DNA from: Paenibacillus sp. yr247
Lineage (GTDB): Bacteria; Bacillota; Bacilli; Paenibacillales; NBRC-103111
Length of the DNA: 64,000 nt
NCBI RefSeq assembly: GCF_900103825.1
Contig: NZ_FNIF01000012.1
Span: 1 to 64,000 of the forward strand
Direction of reading: 5' to 3'
Shown: positions 23,602-33,604 of the stretch, piece by piece
Layout of the letters: every line of letters starts with the position of its first letter
How positions within the stretch are numbered: position 1 is the stretch's first letter
The notes under the pieces: generated by a model
Database searches by the model: none
What the model saw: the letters and a program-made list of their open reading frames with translations, nothing else
Told to the model about the DNA's origin: nothing
Program-made: the position numbers and the translations under genes

Positions 23602-25351
23602 CGGTGGTTATCCTCCGTGGTAGTAATAAACTTACTGTAGTTCCTTCTCCAGGCGAACTGTCTATCGTTATGCCGTACTTGCTTCCGAAGTGCAGGCGGA
23701 TCCGAGATTGGACGTTATATAAGCCGACTTTTTTCTCGTATTTGGTTAACGTCTCTGCGTTATTTTCCAATTGAAAAAGGATTTTCTCAAGAGTGTTTTT
23801 AGCTATGCCTGCCCCATTATCTTTAACCGAAATCATCAAGTCTTCTCCATGCACTTCTCCTTTTATGAGTATGGTCCCGTTTCTTTGCGGTTCCAAGCCG
23901 TGAATAATGGCATTTTCAACAATCGGTTGTAAGATCCACTTAATTGTATACAGCTCGTGATGAGGGTAAGGAATCTGAATATGGTAATGGAATTCTTCAG
24001 TTCCTTGCATTCTTAATTGATGAATGAGCAAGTAGTGTTTAACATAAGCGATTTCTTGTTTCAATGGAACAATTTCTGTAAATGTCGAAATGCTAAAGCG
24101 GAACAGCTTACCTAGGAGCGCGATTTGTTTGCTGATTTGGTGCTGTTTGTTTCTTCTTGCGAGCGAGTTAATGGATTCTAACGCGTTGTATAGGAAATGC
24201 GGATTGATTTGTGCCTGTAAAGCGGTAATTTCAGCCGATCTTTTCTCCCGCTGTTCGATGTAAACATCTTCAATTAACTCTTGAATCCGCTGAATCATCT
24301 GGTTGAAACTGATCCCGAGCTGCCCGATTTCGTCTCTCTGATTGATGGGAAAACGTTGGTTTAGATCGCCACCCTCGACTTTTTTCATTAGTTCCGCAAG
24401 TTTTGTGATCGGACGTGCTGTACGGTGCGAAATATACAGTGAAGCAAGCAAACAGAAGAGTACGCTAATCCCTAGAATTGTAATAATAACATCACGGTAA
24501 TTGTAGATGGCGGCATAGAGATCTTTTTCAGGGAAATATGAAACGATCGTCCATCCGATCTGTGTAACTGTCTTTCGGAACACCCGGTAATGATCCCCAT
24601 TCGGTAGTGTGATCGAATTCACTTGTTGGTTATGAATTTTTACGTACTCTCGAGAAAGCGCGGAAGGCATTTGCGGATATAGGATATTACCCTTTGGGTC
24701 AATGATAAAAGTTCCGGAGGCGCTTTGAGCTGTTTTTCCGCCGAACCATTGTTCCAATACTTCGACTGGAAAGTCGACAACAAGAACGCCTTGTGAGCTA
24801 AATGTCTGGCTCCAAATTTGCTGTACGAACGAAAATACTTGCTGATCAGAGTTTCTTTGGTCATAGGGGCGAGCATGGAGAGATGTGATATAAGGTGCAT
24901 TGCCGATCTGGGATAAATCAGGCATCCAGCTATTAGCAAGGAAAGGGTCCTTGTCAGGATGGAACGAATACCCGTAAAAATAAATCAATTGCTTATCACT
25001 GATTAACGTAATTCCAATGGTCTCCGGACGGATGGGCTGCAAACTGTCCAGAAACGGGTCTAATTGTGTAAATAATTGATAATATTTATCTTTGCCATCT
25101 TGATTATTAAGAAATGTGGAGACAATGTTATTTTTTGCTAGGATTTCTGCCATACGCTGCAAGTCATTCATTAATAAATTCAATGTTGTTAGCTTTTCTT
25201 CCAGAACATTGGCGGCCTCTTTATCGATTTCGTTATTTAATGTTTTGCTGGAATGATTGTAGCTTAACCAACCTGCGAGAAGCAGAGGAAGGATGGATAT
25301 TAAAATTAAAAACACAAGAAGTTTGAAAAATAGTTTATGAGTGAAATTCAT
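23576..25351 (-). CDS. YesM-type sensor histidine kinase
   Basis: 591 residues from the ATG at 25351 (GGAG upstream). A membrane helix at about 8-30, an extracellular dCache-like sensor domain (about 30-275) and a second helix (278-300) are followed by a HAMP domain (PITKLAELMKKVEGGDLNQRF). The His_kinase domain has INPHFLYNALESIN as the phospho-acceptor, and the HATPase domain has NAIIHG and DNGAGI. The family senses extracellular oligosaccharide-related signals and phosphorylates YesN-like regulators. Confidence 0.92.
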   Translation of the reverse strand: MNFTHKLFFKLLVFLILISILPLLLAGWLSYNHSSKTLNNEIDKEAANVLEEKLTTLNLLMNDLQRMAEILAKNNIVSTFLNNQDGKDKYYQLFTQLDPFLDSLQPIRPETIGITLISDKQLIYFYGYSFHPDKDPFLANSWMPDLSQIGNAPYITSLHARPYDQRNSDQQVFSFVQQIWSQTFSSQGVLVVDFPVEVLEQWFGGKTAQSASGTFIIDPKGNILYPQMPSALSREYVKIHNQQVNSITLPNGDHYRVFRKTVTQIGWTIVSYFPEKDLYAAIYNYRDVIITILGISVLFCLLASLYISHRTARPITKLAELMKKVEGGDLNQRFPINQRDEIGQLGISFNQMIQRIQELIEDVYIEQREKRSAEITALQAQINPHFLYNALESINSLARRNKQHQISKQIALLGKLFRFSISTFTEIVPLKQEIAYVKHYLLIHQLRMQGTEEFHYHIQIPYPHHELYTIKWILQPIVENAIIHGLEPQRNGTILIKGEVHGEDLMISVKDNGAGIAKNTLEKILFQLENNAETLTKYEKKVGLYNVQSRIRLHFGSKYGITIDSSPGEGTTVSLLLPRRITTDEKYVNRR

Positions 25352-25558
25352 TGCTATCGGACTCCTTTGGCGGGCAGACCATGATGCCAATCACTTATAT
25401 ATGCAAATGTTAATGTAAAATAATATATACACATCATGTAATGTATTTTTGCTAATCCATACAAGTATTATAATAATTAATTCGGTATCTAACAAGGATA
25501 TTCCTACTATCAACGAAAGTTGTTTGTATAATGTCGAAATATTGTAAAAACTTAACTA

Positions 25559-25585
25559 TTGTATGTTAGAAAATATAACATACAA
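25559..25585. promoter_or_regulatory. 10-bp inverted repeat in the divergent promoter region
   Basis: TTGTATGTTA-GAAAATA-TAACATACAA, perfect arms, 109 bp before the binding-protein ATG. A candidate binding site for the YesN regulator or another factor. The rest of 25352-25693 is AT-rich leader. Confidence 0.5.
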
Positions 25586-25693
25586 CTGTTTGACCACCTT
25601 TTTCCTTCATTTGTCCCGTTGTTTGTTGTTGGTGATTATAATAACCTTGTAATTAATTAAAATATTAAATTTTATCTAATAGGGAGGGTTCGT

Positions 25694-27046
25694 ATGAGAA
25701 AAGTTAACTTGTTTATTGTTTTAGTTTTGGCTCTAGTGTTAATTGTTGCGGGTTGTTCGTCCCCGTCGAGCCCAAAAGAAGGTGCTGGAGGTTCGACCGT
25801 TGGATCGGGAAAAGTTGAAGAAAGCCGTGAACCAAAAACCCTTACAATCATGGTTGCTCCTTTTCCCAACGATGTAGAGAAAAAACTATGGGAGAAAATA
25901 GTCAAAGCTTTTGAAGATAAAAATCAGGGGATTAAGGTTGAGTTGAAAACAGGCGACGTGGCGGTAGAGTCCGGAAAATTGACAACGATGCTGAACTCCG
26001 GTGTCACTCCTCCTGATGCGATATTAATTTATGCAGGACCTGCACGGGTGAGTGTGTTATCCCAAGGGAATTTGATTATGCCGTTGGAGGAGCTGTATAC
26101 CAAAAATAACTGGAAGGAGAAACTAACGCCTTTTGCGTATTCTATGGCAACTCTTTCTGGGAAAATATACGAGGTTCCGCATGGGCTAGATGCCATCGGA
26201 GTATTTTACAATAAAGATTTGTTTGCGAAGGCGGGGGTTAAGGTACCTGCCACGAAGGATGAGTTAGTTACAGCGATGCAAAAATTGAAAGATGCAGGTA
26301 TTCAGCCGATTGCACTTGGTACACGCGGTGGCAATGGCGGTGGCTGGTTGTATGGGAACATCCTTGATGCAGTCGCTGGCAGAAAAAAAGTTGAAGAAGT
26401 GCTCTATGGCAAAGGTAAATGGAACGATCCGGAAATGGTAAAGGCTACAGAAACGTTAAATGATTGGGTCAATAAAGGATTTATCGTCAAAGAAGCAGTA
26501 TCCCTAACTTTTCCGGACGCTAAAGCACAGTTTCTGGACAAAAAGGCAGCGATGTATGCAAGCGGTACACCTACGATCACAGACATTGCCAGCATGAAAC
26601 TAGAAGATTCAATCGGACATATGACGTTCCCTTCTTTTATCGAGGGACAGAAGACAAATCCCACGGGTGGACTCGGATATTCATGGGTCGTACCTAAAAA
26701 TACGAAAAATGTGGATCTAGTAGAAAAATGGATCAATTTCATATTAACGGATTTCACCGAAATTGCTTATAAAGACCCGTCCTTTTACTTAATACCTGCT
26801 ACTAAAACTGCCTTCACTTTGAAACCTGCAGGATCTATATTAGCCGAGGCTGTGAAAAATATAAGCGATGGTTCCGCTTATAATCCCGCTTATAATCCGA
26901 CTGTATTTATAGGGAATTCCACCAAGGAAGCTTATTTGCAAAATCTGCAAGGTGTAATTGGCGGGCTCATATCACCTCAAGAAGCAATGAACAATATTGA
27001 AGCAGGTAACAAAAAAGACCGGGCTGAGGGCTTCAAACTGAAGTAA
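25694..27046 (+). CDS. Sugar ABC transporter substrate-binding lipoprotein
   Basis: 450 residues, ATG after GGGAGGG. Lipoprotein signal LIVAGC with Cys21, then a Ser/Gly linker. The mature chain is a family-1 (CUT1) solute-binding protein: TLTIMVAPFPNDVEKKLWEKI at the start, GLDAIGVFYNKDLFAKAGV, and ATGTPTITD-like hinge region near 290. It delivers an oligosaccharide or glycoside to the two permeases that follow. No ATPase gene is present, as usual for CUT1 systems that share MsmX. Confidence 0.9.
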   Translation: MRKVNLFIVLVLALVLIVAGCSSPSSPKEGAGGSTVGSGKVEESREPKTLTIMVAPFPNDVEKKLWEKIVKAFEDKNQGIKVELKTGDVAVESGKLTTMLNSGVTPPDAILIYAGPARVSVLSQGNLIMPLEELYTKNNWKEKLTPFAYSMATLSGKIYEVPHGLDAIGVFYNKDLFAKAGVKVPATKDELVTAMQKLKDAGIQPIALGTRGGNGGGWLYGNILDAVAGRKKVEEVLYGKGKWNDPEMVKATETLNDWVNKGFIVKEAVSLTFPDAKAQFLDKKAAMYASGTPTITDIASMKLEDSIGHMTFPSFIEGQKTNPTGGLGYSWVVPKNTKNVDLVEKWINFILTDFTEIAYKDPSFYLIPATKTAFTLKPAGSILAEAVKNISDGSAYNPAYNPTVFIGNSTKEAYLQNLQGVIGGLISPQEAMNNIEAGNKKDRAEGFKLK

Positions 27047-27085
27047 GGACATCATGAATCAACCCTAAACCGAGGTGGAAAGAAG

Positions 27086-28036
27086 ATGGACTCATTGCAT
27101 GGGCCTCCTCAAACCGTGGAGGCGGTAATCAAATATAACCAGATCAACAAAAGGATAAGATTGACAAGCAATATTAGGAAATGGATCACGATCATCTCCT
27201 TCTTATCACCGGCAGTATTGCTCTATGGTGTATTTATGCTCTATCCGATGTTCGAAGCCGTTAGACTCAGCTTCTTTGATTGGAACGGGAGTGCACCGAT
27301 TATGAACTTTGTCGGGTTGAACAATTATATCGATATTTTAAATGACAAAGTTTTCATTCTATCACTGAAGCATAACATAGTATGGTTGGTTTTGGATTTA
27401 GTTCTATTGGTCATTCCCGTTCTTCTTCTAGCCGTGATGATCAGCAAGGTGAAGAGAGGGAGGTTGTTCTTCCGGACCGGGTTTTATTTACCTGCCGTGC
27501 TGTCTCTCCCCGTCGTTAGCGTTCTGTGGGGGAAAATTTATGATCCAATGATCGGGCCAATCAATGTCATATTAAAGTCAATCGGATTGAATGGACTCGC
27601 TATAAACTGGTTGGGCCACCCGTGGGCGGTCCTGCCGGCAATTATTATTGCGGGAGCTTGGGCCTTTTATGGTATTTACATGATCATATATCTGTCTGGA
27701 TTGCAAAGTATCGATTATTCCATGTACGAGGCTGCAGATATGGATGGTGCCGGACCGATCCGCAAGTTTTGGTATATTACGGTTCCCTCCTTGAAAAACA
27801 CGATAAACATTGTCACTACTATGGTTATCGTTTATGGGTTCAAAAGCTTTGCACTTATTTGGATTATGACGCAAGGAGGACCGTTCTATAAAAGTGAGTT
27901 GGTCGCCACTTACGTCTATAAAGCTGGGTTCGCAATGTTCAAGGTAAGTTTCGCAGCGGCGGGAAGTGTTATTCTTGCTGTCATTGTTGTTGTATTAACA
28001 ATCTTATTCAACGCTATGCGCGAAAGGAGCAATTGA
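27086..28036 (+). CDS. CUT1 sugar ABC permease (MalF/UgpA-like)
   Basis: 316 residues, six membrane helices. The cytoplasmic EAA loop reads YEAADMDGAGPIRKFWYITVPSLKN (about 212-236), where the helical-domain contact to the ATPase lies. It overlaps or abuts the second permease, so the two are co-translated. Confidence 0.9.
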   Translation: MDSLHGPPQTVEAVIKYNQINKRIRLTSNIRKWITIISFLSPAVLLYGVFMLYPMFEAVRLSFFDWNGSAPIMNFVGLNNYIDILNDKVFILSLKHNIVWLVLDLVLLVIPVLLLAVMISKVKRGRLFFRTGFYLPAVLSLPVVSVLWGKIYDPMIGPINVILKSIGLNGLAINWLGHPWAVLPAIIIAGAWAFYGIYMIIYLSGLQSIDYSMYEAADMDGAGPIRKFWYITVPSLKNTINIVTTMVIVYGFKSFALIWIMTQGGPFYKSELVATYVYKAGFAMFKVSFAAAGSVILAVIVVVLTILFNAMRERSN

Positions 28037-28038
28037 GC

Positions 28039-28866
28039 ATGCAGCAACAGAGCCGTTATTTGCAAGAACTGCTTTGGATTTTGCTGATTATTGCGCTTCT
28101 TATTGTTATTGCGCCTATTTTTTGGGTCATCCTTGGCAGCTTCAAGACGAATACGGAAATATTCGGGAGTCCCTTTTCACTGCCGAAATCATGGAATTTC
28201 GATAACATGGCGAGTGCGTGGGTTCTAGGAAATTTTAAAATGTATTTTATGAACAGTACAGTCATTACGGTATTAGGGATGCTGATTGTACTTCTCGTTG
28301 CCTGTCCTGCCGGTTACGTACTGGCGCAAATTCCGTTTAGAGGCAGCAAGTGGATGTTTTACTTATTTTTATTTGGTATGGCCATACCGGTGCAGGCGAT
28401 CATCATCCCACTATTTTACCAATTAAAATCAATCGGGTTGATCAATACATTAACTGGAGTTACTTTGGTTTCAGCTGGATTGGCGGTGCCTTTCTCCGTA
28501 TTTTTGATTCGCAATACGTTTAAAGACGTTCCTCCGGAAATGCGAGAAGCGGCGCTTATCGATGGGGCTGAGGAATGGACAACTTTTTTCTGCGTCATGC
28601 TCCCAATGGCGAAACCCGGGATTGTTGCTTTAATGGTTTTTACTTTTATGCAGATCTGGAACGACTTCTTGCTTCCGCTGGTGCTGCTTATCGACAATTC
28701 CAAGTTTACGGTTGCGTTAGGATTGCATTCATTGAATGTAGAGAATTCAACGAATTACGGACTTGTTTTCGGTGGGACGTTAATTAGTATGGTTCCGAGC
28801 ATTATCGTTTATTTGCTCTTCCAACGGCAATTCATTTCCGGCATGGCGGCGGGTTCGGGGAAATAA
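28039..28866 (+). CDS. CUT1 sugar ABC permease (MalG/UgpE-like)
   Basis: 275 residues from the ATG at 28039 (AAAGGAG upstream, 2 bp after the previous stop); a TTG at 28033 is in frame. Six helices; EAA motif MREAALIDGAEEWTTFFCVMLPMAKPG (about 175-201). Forms the heterodimeric channel with the preceding permease. Confidence 0.9.
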   Translation: MQQQSRYLQELLWILLIIALLIVIAPIFWVILGSFKTNTEIFGSPFSLPKSWNFDNMASAWVLGNFKMYFMNSTVITVLGMLIVLLVACPAGYVLAQIPFRGSKWMFYLFLFGMAIPVQAIIIPLFYQLKSIGLINTLTGVTLVSAGLAVPFSVFLIRNTFKDVPPEMREAALIDGAEEWTTFFCVMLPMAKPGIVALMVFTFMQIWNDFLLPLVLLIDNSKFTVALGLHSLNVENSTNYGLVFGGTLISMVPSIIVYLLFQRQFISGMAAGSGK

Positions 28867-28900
28867 ACAGATTTAGTTGTGGAGAAAAGGAGTCGTGTGA

Positions 28901-29698
28901 GTGAAAGAAATCAGATTTGAAGTGGCATTTATGCCTAAAGAAGTTAAGCCGAATTCTGCAGCAGTCTGTATAGTTATTGACGTTATCCGTGCAAGTACGA
29001 CGATGGTTAACTTGCTGGAGAAAGGATGTCCACAAATTATTTTGACCAGTGATGAAAAACAGTTCATGAATAATAATCCTGATTATTGGCATGATGGGAC
29101 GTTAATTTGTGCGGAGGAATACTCAGGAAATGTGGCAGAAGGGGCGCATTTTAGTCCTTCTCTGAAATCGTTGGAGAAAATGGATGTAAACCGGAAGCGG
29201 GTTGTATTGAGAACAACGAACGGGACTGTCGCCGTACAGACCCTTCATGAGCTTGGAGTAAAGCATATTTTGATTGGATGCATGAATAACGCCCAAGCTG
29301 TCATGGAGAAAGCGCTCGATATGGCTGACGAGTTGAACACGAGTATTATGGTTGTTTGCGCCGGGAGAGACAACACACAAATTGCTGCATTGGATGACGC
29401 GTATTGTGCCGGGATACTGGTTAAATACGGGCAAAACCTGGCTAAAGCTCGAGGTATAGAGCCTGTCTTCATGGATTCCGCTAAGATTGCTTCTCATATG
29501 TTATCGGTCTACTCCGATACGATTGATGCCTTTAACCATTCTGGAAGTGGCGAGACTATGCGGAGAATTCAATGTCCGGAAGATATAATCACTTGTGCTA
29601 AAGAGAATGGATCGACCATTGTGCCGATGGTCAGTTTTCATCAGGAAAAACAGTTTATTATCGTCACCAAAGCTAAAGAATTGGCTGTACACGCATAA
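28901..29698 (+). CDS. ComB-like 2-phosphosulfolactate phosphatase family
   Basis: 265 residues, GTG start. It carries the ComB features CIVIDVIRASTTMVNLLEKG (about 27-46), EEYSGNVAEGAHFSPSL, RVVLRTTNGTVAV (about 100-112), and VVCAGRDNTQIAALDDAYCAG (about 148-170). The archetype hydrolyses 2-phosphosulfolactate in coenzyme M synthesis, which Bacilli lack, so the family name may not describe the substrate. It lies 34 bp after the permease gene and before a nucleoside phosphorylase, suggesting a phosphatase step on an imported or salvaged sugar phosphate. Confidence 0.75.
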   Translation: MKEIRFEVAFMPKEVKPNSAAVCIVIDVIRASTTMVNLLEKGCPQIILTSDEKQFMNNNPDYWHDGTLICAEEYSGNVAEGAHFSPSLKSLEKMDVNRKRVVLRTTNGTVAVQTLHELGVKHILIGCMNNAQAVMEKALDMADELNTSIMVVCAGRDNTQIAALDDAYCAGILVKYGQNLAKARGIEPVFMDSAKIASHMLSVYSDTIDAFNHSGSGETMRRIQCPEDIITCAKENGSTIVPMVSFHQEKQFIIVTKAKELAVHA

Positions 29699-29726
29699 AT
29701 CATCATAGGACAGGAGAGGGATTAGG

Positions 29727-30497
29727 ATGAAGATCGGAATTATTGGCGGGACAGGTTTTCAGGATTTATTTTCGGATATGAAAGAACAAACCATTACAAC
29801 GGAATACGGTGATGCCGTGGTTTTTATTGGGAAGCACGAAGATAAGGAGATATTCTTTTTGCCTCGCCATGGAATAGGGCATAGTATACTAGCACCTTAT
29901 GTGAATTACAAAGCAAATATGATGGCACTTCACATGTTGGGTGTTGCCCGTGTGATTACTGTTTCTGCAGTCGGAGCAATTAATAAGGAAATTGCGGTTG
30001 GGAGTTTGAGTTTGCTGAATCAGTTTGTCGATTATACGACTCGTGATCAATCTTATGGCAAATATTCCGTTGAAATGACCCATCCGTTTTGTCCCGAGTT
30101 GAGTGCATCATTTAAGGAAGCCGCCCGATTAATCGGTGAGCCGCTGCGGGAACATACAACACTGATTTGTTTTGAAGGACCTCGGTATGAAACGAAAGCT
30201 GAGATCCAACTATTTGCTAATTGGGGGATGGATGTAGTAGGGATGACAACAGCTACAGAAGCAACGCTGGCAAGAGAATTGGGAATGTGCTATAGCGTTG
30301 TAACATTGACGACCAATATGGCAGCTGGTATTACAGATGTTAATCCTTCTTTGAAAGCGCACAAAGCTGTAGGAGAAAGTAAACAAGAAACGATCAAAAA
30401 CCTGATGACTGCAACATTATCGAACATAATCGAAAAAAAGAGTTGCTCGTGTTCCGAGCCCTATGATCGGGCAATGGAAGCTATGATGATAAAGTAA
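29727..30497 (+). CDS. MTA/purine nucleoside phosphorylase family (MtnP-like)
   Basis: 256 residues, ATG after GGAGAGG. Family-2 nucleoside phosphorylase motifs: IGIIGGTGF (phosphate loop, 3-11), FLPRHGIGHSILAPYVNYKANMMAL (about 44-68), CFEGPRYETKAEI (about 146-158) and VVGMTTATEATLARELGM. The enzyme splits a 5'-deoxy or methylthio nucleoside with phosphate to a base and sugar-1-phosphate. Its place in a transport operon suggests salvage of an imported nucleoside. The exact substrate cannot be read from sequence. Confidence 0.85.
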   Translation: MKIGIIGGTGFQDLFSDMKEQTITTEYGDAVVFIGKHEDKEIFFLPRHGIGHSILAPYVNYKANMMALHMLGVARVITVSAVGAINKEIAVGSLSLLNQFVDYTTRDQSYGKYSVEMTHPFCPELSASFKEAARLIGEPLREHTTLICFEGPRYETKAEIQLFANWGMDVVGMTTATEATLARELGMCYSVVTLTTNMAAGITDVNPSLKAHKAVGESKQETIKNLMTATLSNIIEKKSCSCSEPYDRAMEAMMIK

Positions 30498-30513
30498 AGT
30501 CTTCTGCTTAAAT

Positions 30514-30566
30514 GGGAAGCAACCACAGTCCTTGGTTTTTGCAGGATGGTCGGGTTGCTTCCCTTT
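30514..30566 (+). terminator. Attenuator-like hairpin between phosphorylase and EamA gene
   Basis: GGGAAGCAACC pairs with GGTTGCTTCCC across a 28-base loop, then TTTCC. Weak T-run, so read-through to the next gene is likely. Confidence 0.6.
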
Positions 30567-30589
30567 CCATGTGAAAGGGTGTAAACAGC

Positions 30590-31525
30590 ATGTCTAAACT
30601 ATTCATCTATATCGGATTGATTGCAGTCGTCATGTGCTGGGGCTTTAATGTCGTTGCCACAAAAATATTAGTGAGTTTTTTTCAGCCTATCACTATGACT
30701 GCATTTCGTATATTTATAGCTGGAGTTGTGGTACTTCTTGTTCTAAAGTTTATGAAACTACTCCGCAGTATGACCTGGAAAGAAGTTCGATTGATCTGCG
30801 TTGCCGCTCTGTTTAACGTAGTTGGACACCAACTATTCTTAGCTGTAGGATTAACGAAAACTTCGGCTTCTAATACCGGGCTGATCTTGGGACTTTCTCC
30901 GCTGCTCACTGCGATATTAGCTGTGCTTATTTTAGGTGATCGCTTCACCAGCTATCGCGTCGTGGGAATTATTTGCGGCTTTATCGGGGTTGTTTTTATT
31001 GTTCTTAACGGTTCTCTAGATACGGCAGCTATCTCAATAGGCGATTTTTACATTTTTCTATCTGTGTTGTCCCAAGCTGTTAGCTTTATTTTTATTAAAA
31101 AAGCGGCTACTACCCTAGATCCTAGGGTTCTGACTGGCTGGATGCTGATCGTTGGATCGTTAATATTATTAGGCATCAGCTTGATCATAGAACCCCATGG
31201 ATTTAACAGCTTTTCTAAGGGGACATTTGAGGTATGGAGTATTTTCCTTACCTCAGCGGTTTTTGCATCTGGTCTAGGCCACATGTTTTACAATAACGCA
31301 ATTCAACGGCTGGGAGCGGCCCAAACAGCTATTTTTATTAATCTGAGTCCCTTTTTTGCATTGCTTGGTAATTATTTGTTTTTAGGGGAGGTTGTGACTG
31401 TATTGCAGATGTTAGGTTTTTCCTTTATCATTATTGGAGTTATAAATGGGACAGAAAGCATCGACAAAAAAGGTATGACTTACCTAAAAGAGTTGGTAAG
31501 AAATAAGAAGAGGTATACCAGATGA
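30590..31525 (+). CDS. EamA/DMT-family transporter
   Basis: 311 residues, ten membrane helices in two EamA repeats (about 6-140 and 152-290). Typical features are VMCWGFNVVATKILV near the N-terminus and GAAQTAIFINLSPFFALLGNYLFLGE in the second repeat. Members export amino acids, nucleobases or other metabolites. It is the last gene of the apparent sugar/nucleoside operon, after a weak hairpin. Confidence 0.82.
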   Translation: MSKLFIYIGLIAVVMCWGFNVVATKILVSFFQPITMTAFRIFIAGVVVLLVLKFMKLLRSMTWKEVRLICVAALFNVVGHQLFLAVGLTKTSASNTGLILGLSPLLTAILAVLILGDRFTSYRVVGIICGFIGVVFIVLNGSLDTAAISIGDFYIFLSVLSQAVSFIFIKKAATTLDPRVLTGWMLIVGSLILLGISLIIEPHGFNSFSKGTFEVWSIFLTSAVFASGLGHMFYNNAIQRLGAAQTAIFINLSPFFALLGNYLFLGEVVTVLQMLGFSFIIIGVINGTESIDKKGMTYLKELVRNKKRYTR

Positions 31526-32228
31526 ATCATGAAATGAATCAATAAGAGTATTATTGAAACAGCTGACCCTGATGCTCAATCTGTACGGTCTTATGGCAAA
31601 ATTGAATCTGAGGAAAAAAATGCAGATGTACAGAGACATGGAGAAAATCGGATAGCTGACTCTAGTGCTGCTCCAAGTTCAGGAGTCGGTGGAAAATGCG
31701 CTGAATCAAACGAAAGCAGCGCTGTTGAAAGCCGATCAGATTCCGAAGGGAGCAACGTATCTGCAAAAGGTAGCACACTTCAATCAGATTCACGATCTTC
31801 ACATCTGAAGACAGAAAAAATCAAATCTATCTTACTCTCCCCAAAACAGCTGAATCGCTTTACATAGCGATTGAAGAATACATAAAGTTTTAACCATAAC
31901 AGATTTCAGAAAAACTAAATAACCGTCCCACGGTTGAGTACCGCGAAACGGCCGTTGCATAATCCGACTTATTTTATTGTCTACTTGATGGGGGTAAGCC
32001 CCAGTTGGCAGCCTTTTTCAACTATCGGAGATTAGTTCAACTAAGCCTACTAACATTCGTTCCAGCTAAACTTATGTTTGAGATACCTAAATGCGAATCT
32101 CTTAAGGAATTAAAAGCCGAATTTCCACCCAAGGAATAATAAAGTAATGATCACCACGTTTAATGTAGAAGCCAAAAAATTTAAGGTGAGGTAAACCTTT
32201 CTTACTTTTTTATGATGTATTTTTTTTC
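31526..32228. other. Intergenic stretch with coding-like debris
   Basis: At about 31640-31812 the plus strand reads LQVQESVENALNQTKAALLK then QIPKGATYLQKVAHFNQIHD with a stop upstream and downstream; the protein is not identified. A degenerate CTAACG-like palindrome lies at 32016-32040 (CAACTATCGGAGATTAGTT). Nothing else recognised. Confidence 0.35.
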
Positions 32229-32966
32229 ATGATACAACCTATATTAACAAAGCTGATTTCACAAACGAAATTGGATTTATTTAAATGGAAGCAATATGAA
32301 TCGGCAATCATTTTACTTACGGTGAGATGGTATTTGAAATATAGTTTAAGCTATCGAGATATAGTTGAAATGATGAGTGATCGAGGATTAAGGATATCCC
32401 ATACGACGATCATGAGATGGGTCCATGAATTTGGACCTGAAATCGACAAACGAATCCGCCCCTTTTTGAAACCTACAAACGACTCGTGGAGGACTGACGA
32501 AACCTACATCAAAGTTAAAGGTCAGTGGAAGTATTTATACAGAGCCGTTGATTCTATGGGGAAAACCATTGATTTCATGTTATCTGAAAATCGGGATATG
32601 CCGGCAGCTAAGCGCTTCTTTACAAAGGCTTTGACCTCTCCACATACTCAAATCCCACGTGTAATCACCTTGGATAAAAATCCAGCATATCCACCAGCAA
32701 TACAAGAATTAATAAATGAGAAATCCTTACCAAAAGAAACCTTGATTAGACAGACAAAGTATCTAAACAACATTGTGGAGCAAGATCACCGGTTCATAAA
32801 GAAAATCACAAAACCAATGCTTGGTTTCAAATCGTTTCTTACAGCGGATCAGACGCTAAAGGGAATTGAGGCTTTACATATGATAAGGAAAGGGCAGGCC
32901 GATGATAATTCGACTGTCCTCACTGCTGTTGAATGGCTAAATAAGATATTTGATTTAGTGGCATAG
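32229..32966 (+). CDS. IS6-family DDE transposase
   Basis: 245 residues. N-terminal helix-turn-helix in YSLSYRDIVEMMSDRGLRISHTTIMRWVHEF, then the DDE core: SWRTDETYIKVKG (Asp near 88), ITLDKNPAYPP (Asp near 150) and IVEQDHRFIKK (Glu near 185). Full length for the family and without stops. Confidence 0.92.
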   Translation: MIQPILTKLISQTKLDLFKWKQYESAIILLTVRWYLKYSLSYRDIVEMMSDRGLRISHTTIMRWVHEFGPEIDKRIRPFLKPTNDSWRTDETYIKVKGQWKYLYRAVDSMGKTIDFMLSENRDMPAAKRFFTKALTSPHTQIPRVITLDKNPAYPPAIQELINEKSLPKETLIRQTKYLNNIVEQDHRFIKKITKPMLGFKSFLTADQTLKGIEALHMIRKGQADDNSTVLTAVEWLNKIFDLVA

Positions 32967-33028
32967 ACAAACTATACTTTGTCGGGTAACTGCGAACTTT
33001 TTTAATTCCTTGCACCAGAACCCCACTT
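32229..33028 (+). mobile_element. IS6-family element, right end present, left end not found
   Basis: Complete transposase gene followed by the terminal sequence TTGCACCAGAACCCC at 33013-33027. The matching left end (GGGTTNTGGTGCAA) is not visible upstream of 32229, so the copy may be truncated outside the gene. Confidence 0.7.
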
Positions 33029-33034
33029 GCTGTA

Positions 33035-33330
33035 CTAAAGAGTAAATTTCGCGCGCGATTCGGTAAACAGTCTGATATACAAGATGAGGTTATGTGGCGG
33101 ACAGCCAACGGTATGAGCCATAGCAAGTCCTCGTTCTTCCATCATTTCCACTAGATCTCGATAACTTAGGCTATATTTCAAATACCATCGTACTGTTAGC
33201 AAGATAACCTCCGATTGATACTGCTTCCATTTAAATAAATCTAATTCTGTTTCCAACGTAATTTGCTTCATCCCATGAATTCATTTCAATCATATTATCA
33301 TGTATTAGAGACTTGCACCATAACCCTATT
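33035..33330 (-). pseudogene. Inverted IS6 relic, N-terminal part
   Basis: On the minus strand the frame reads MKQITLETELDLFKWKQYQS and on to LSYRDLVEMMEERGLAMAHT, then goes out of homology. Its outer end TTGCACCATAACCC lies at 33313-33327. About 70 residues of transposase remain. Confidence 0.75.
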
Positions 33331-33604
33331 CGGATTCATGTGCTATTGCCCTAGATGAAAAGCCCAATTAATGGCGCAGGCCCAGTCGCGATCTAGAAAA
33401 TATTTTGTGAATATATCCAAGCCCTGTTTTAGTTAGGTTGGGGTTCTACTTCGAGAAATCCTTTGAAAAACAGATAATTGCTCTTTCGCTTTTGATTCGA
33501 ACAGAGCCGTTCTTTTGCCATTGTTCCAGGGAAGCTAAAACGGCTGCCACGTCGGAGAACGGGGGAATATCAGGCTTGAAAATAAAGAGATGAATTAAGC
33601 TCCA

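Noticed and set aside
31591-31776. 61-residue minus-strand frame
   Set aside because: No ribosome site; the plus strand of the same stretch has a more protein-like composition.
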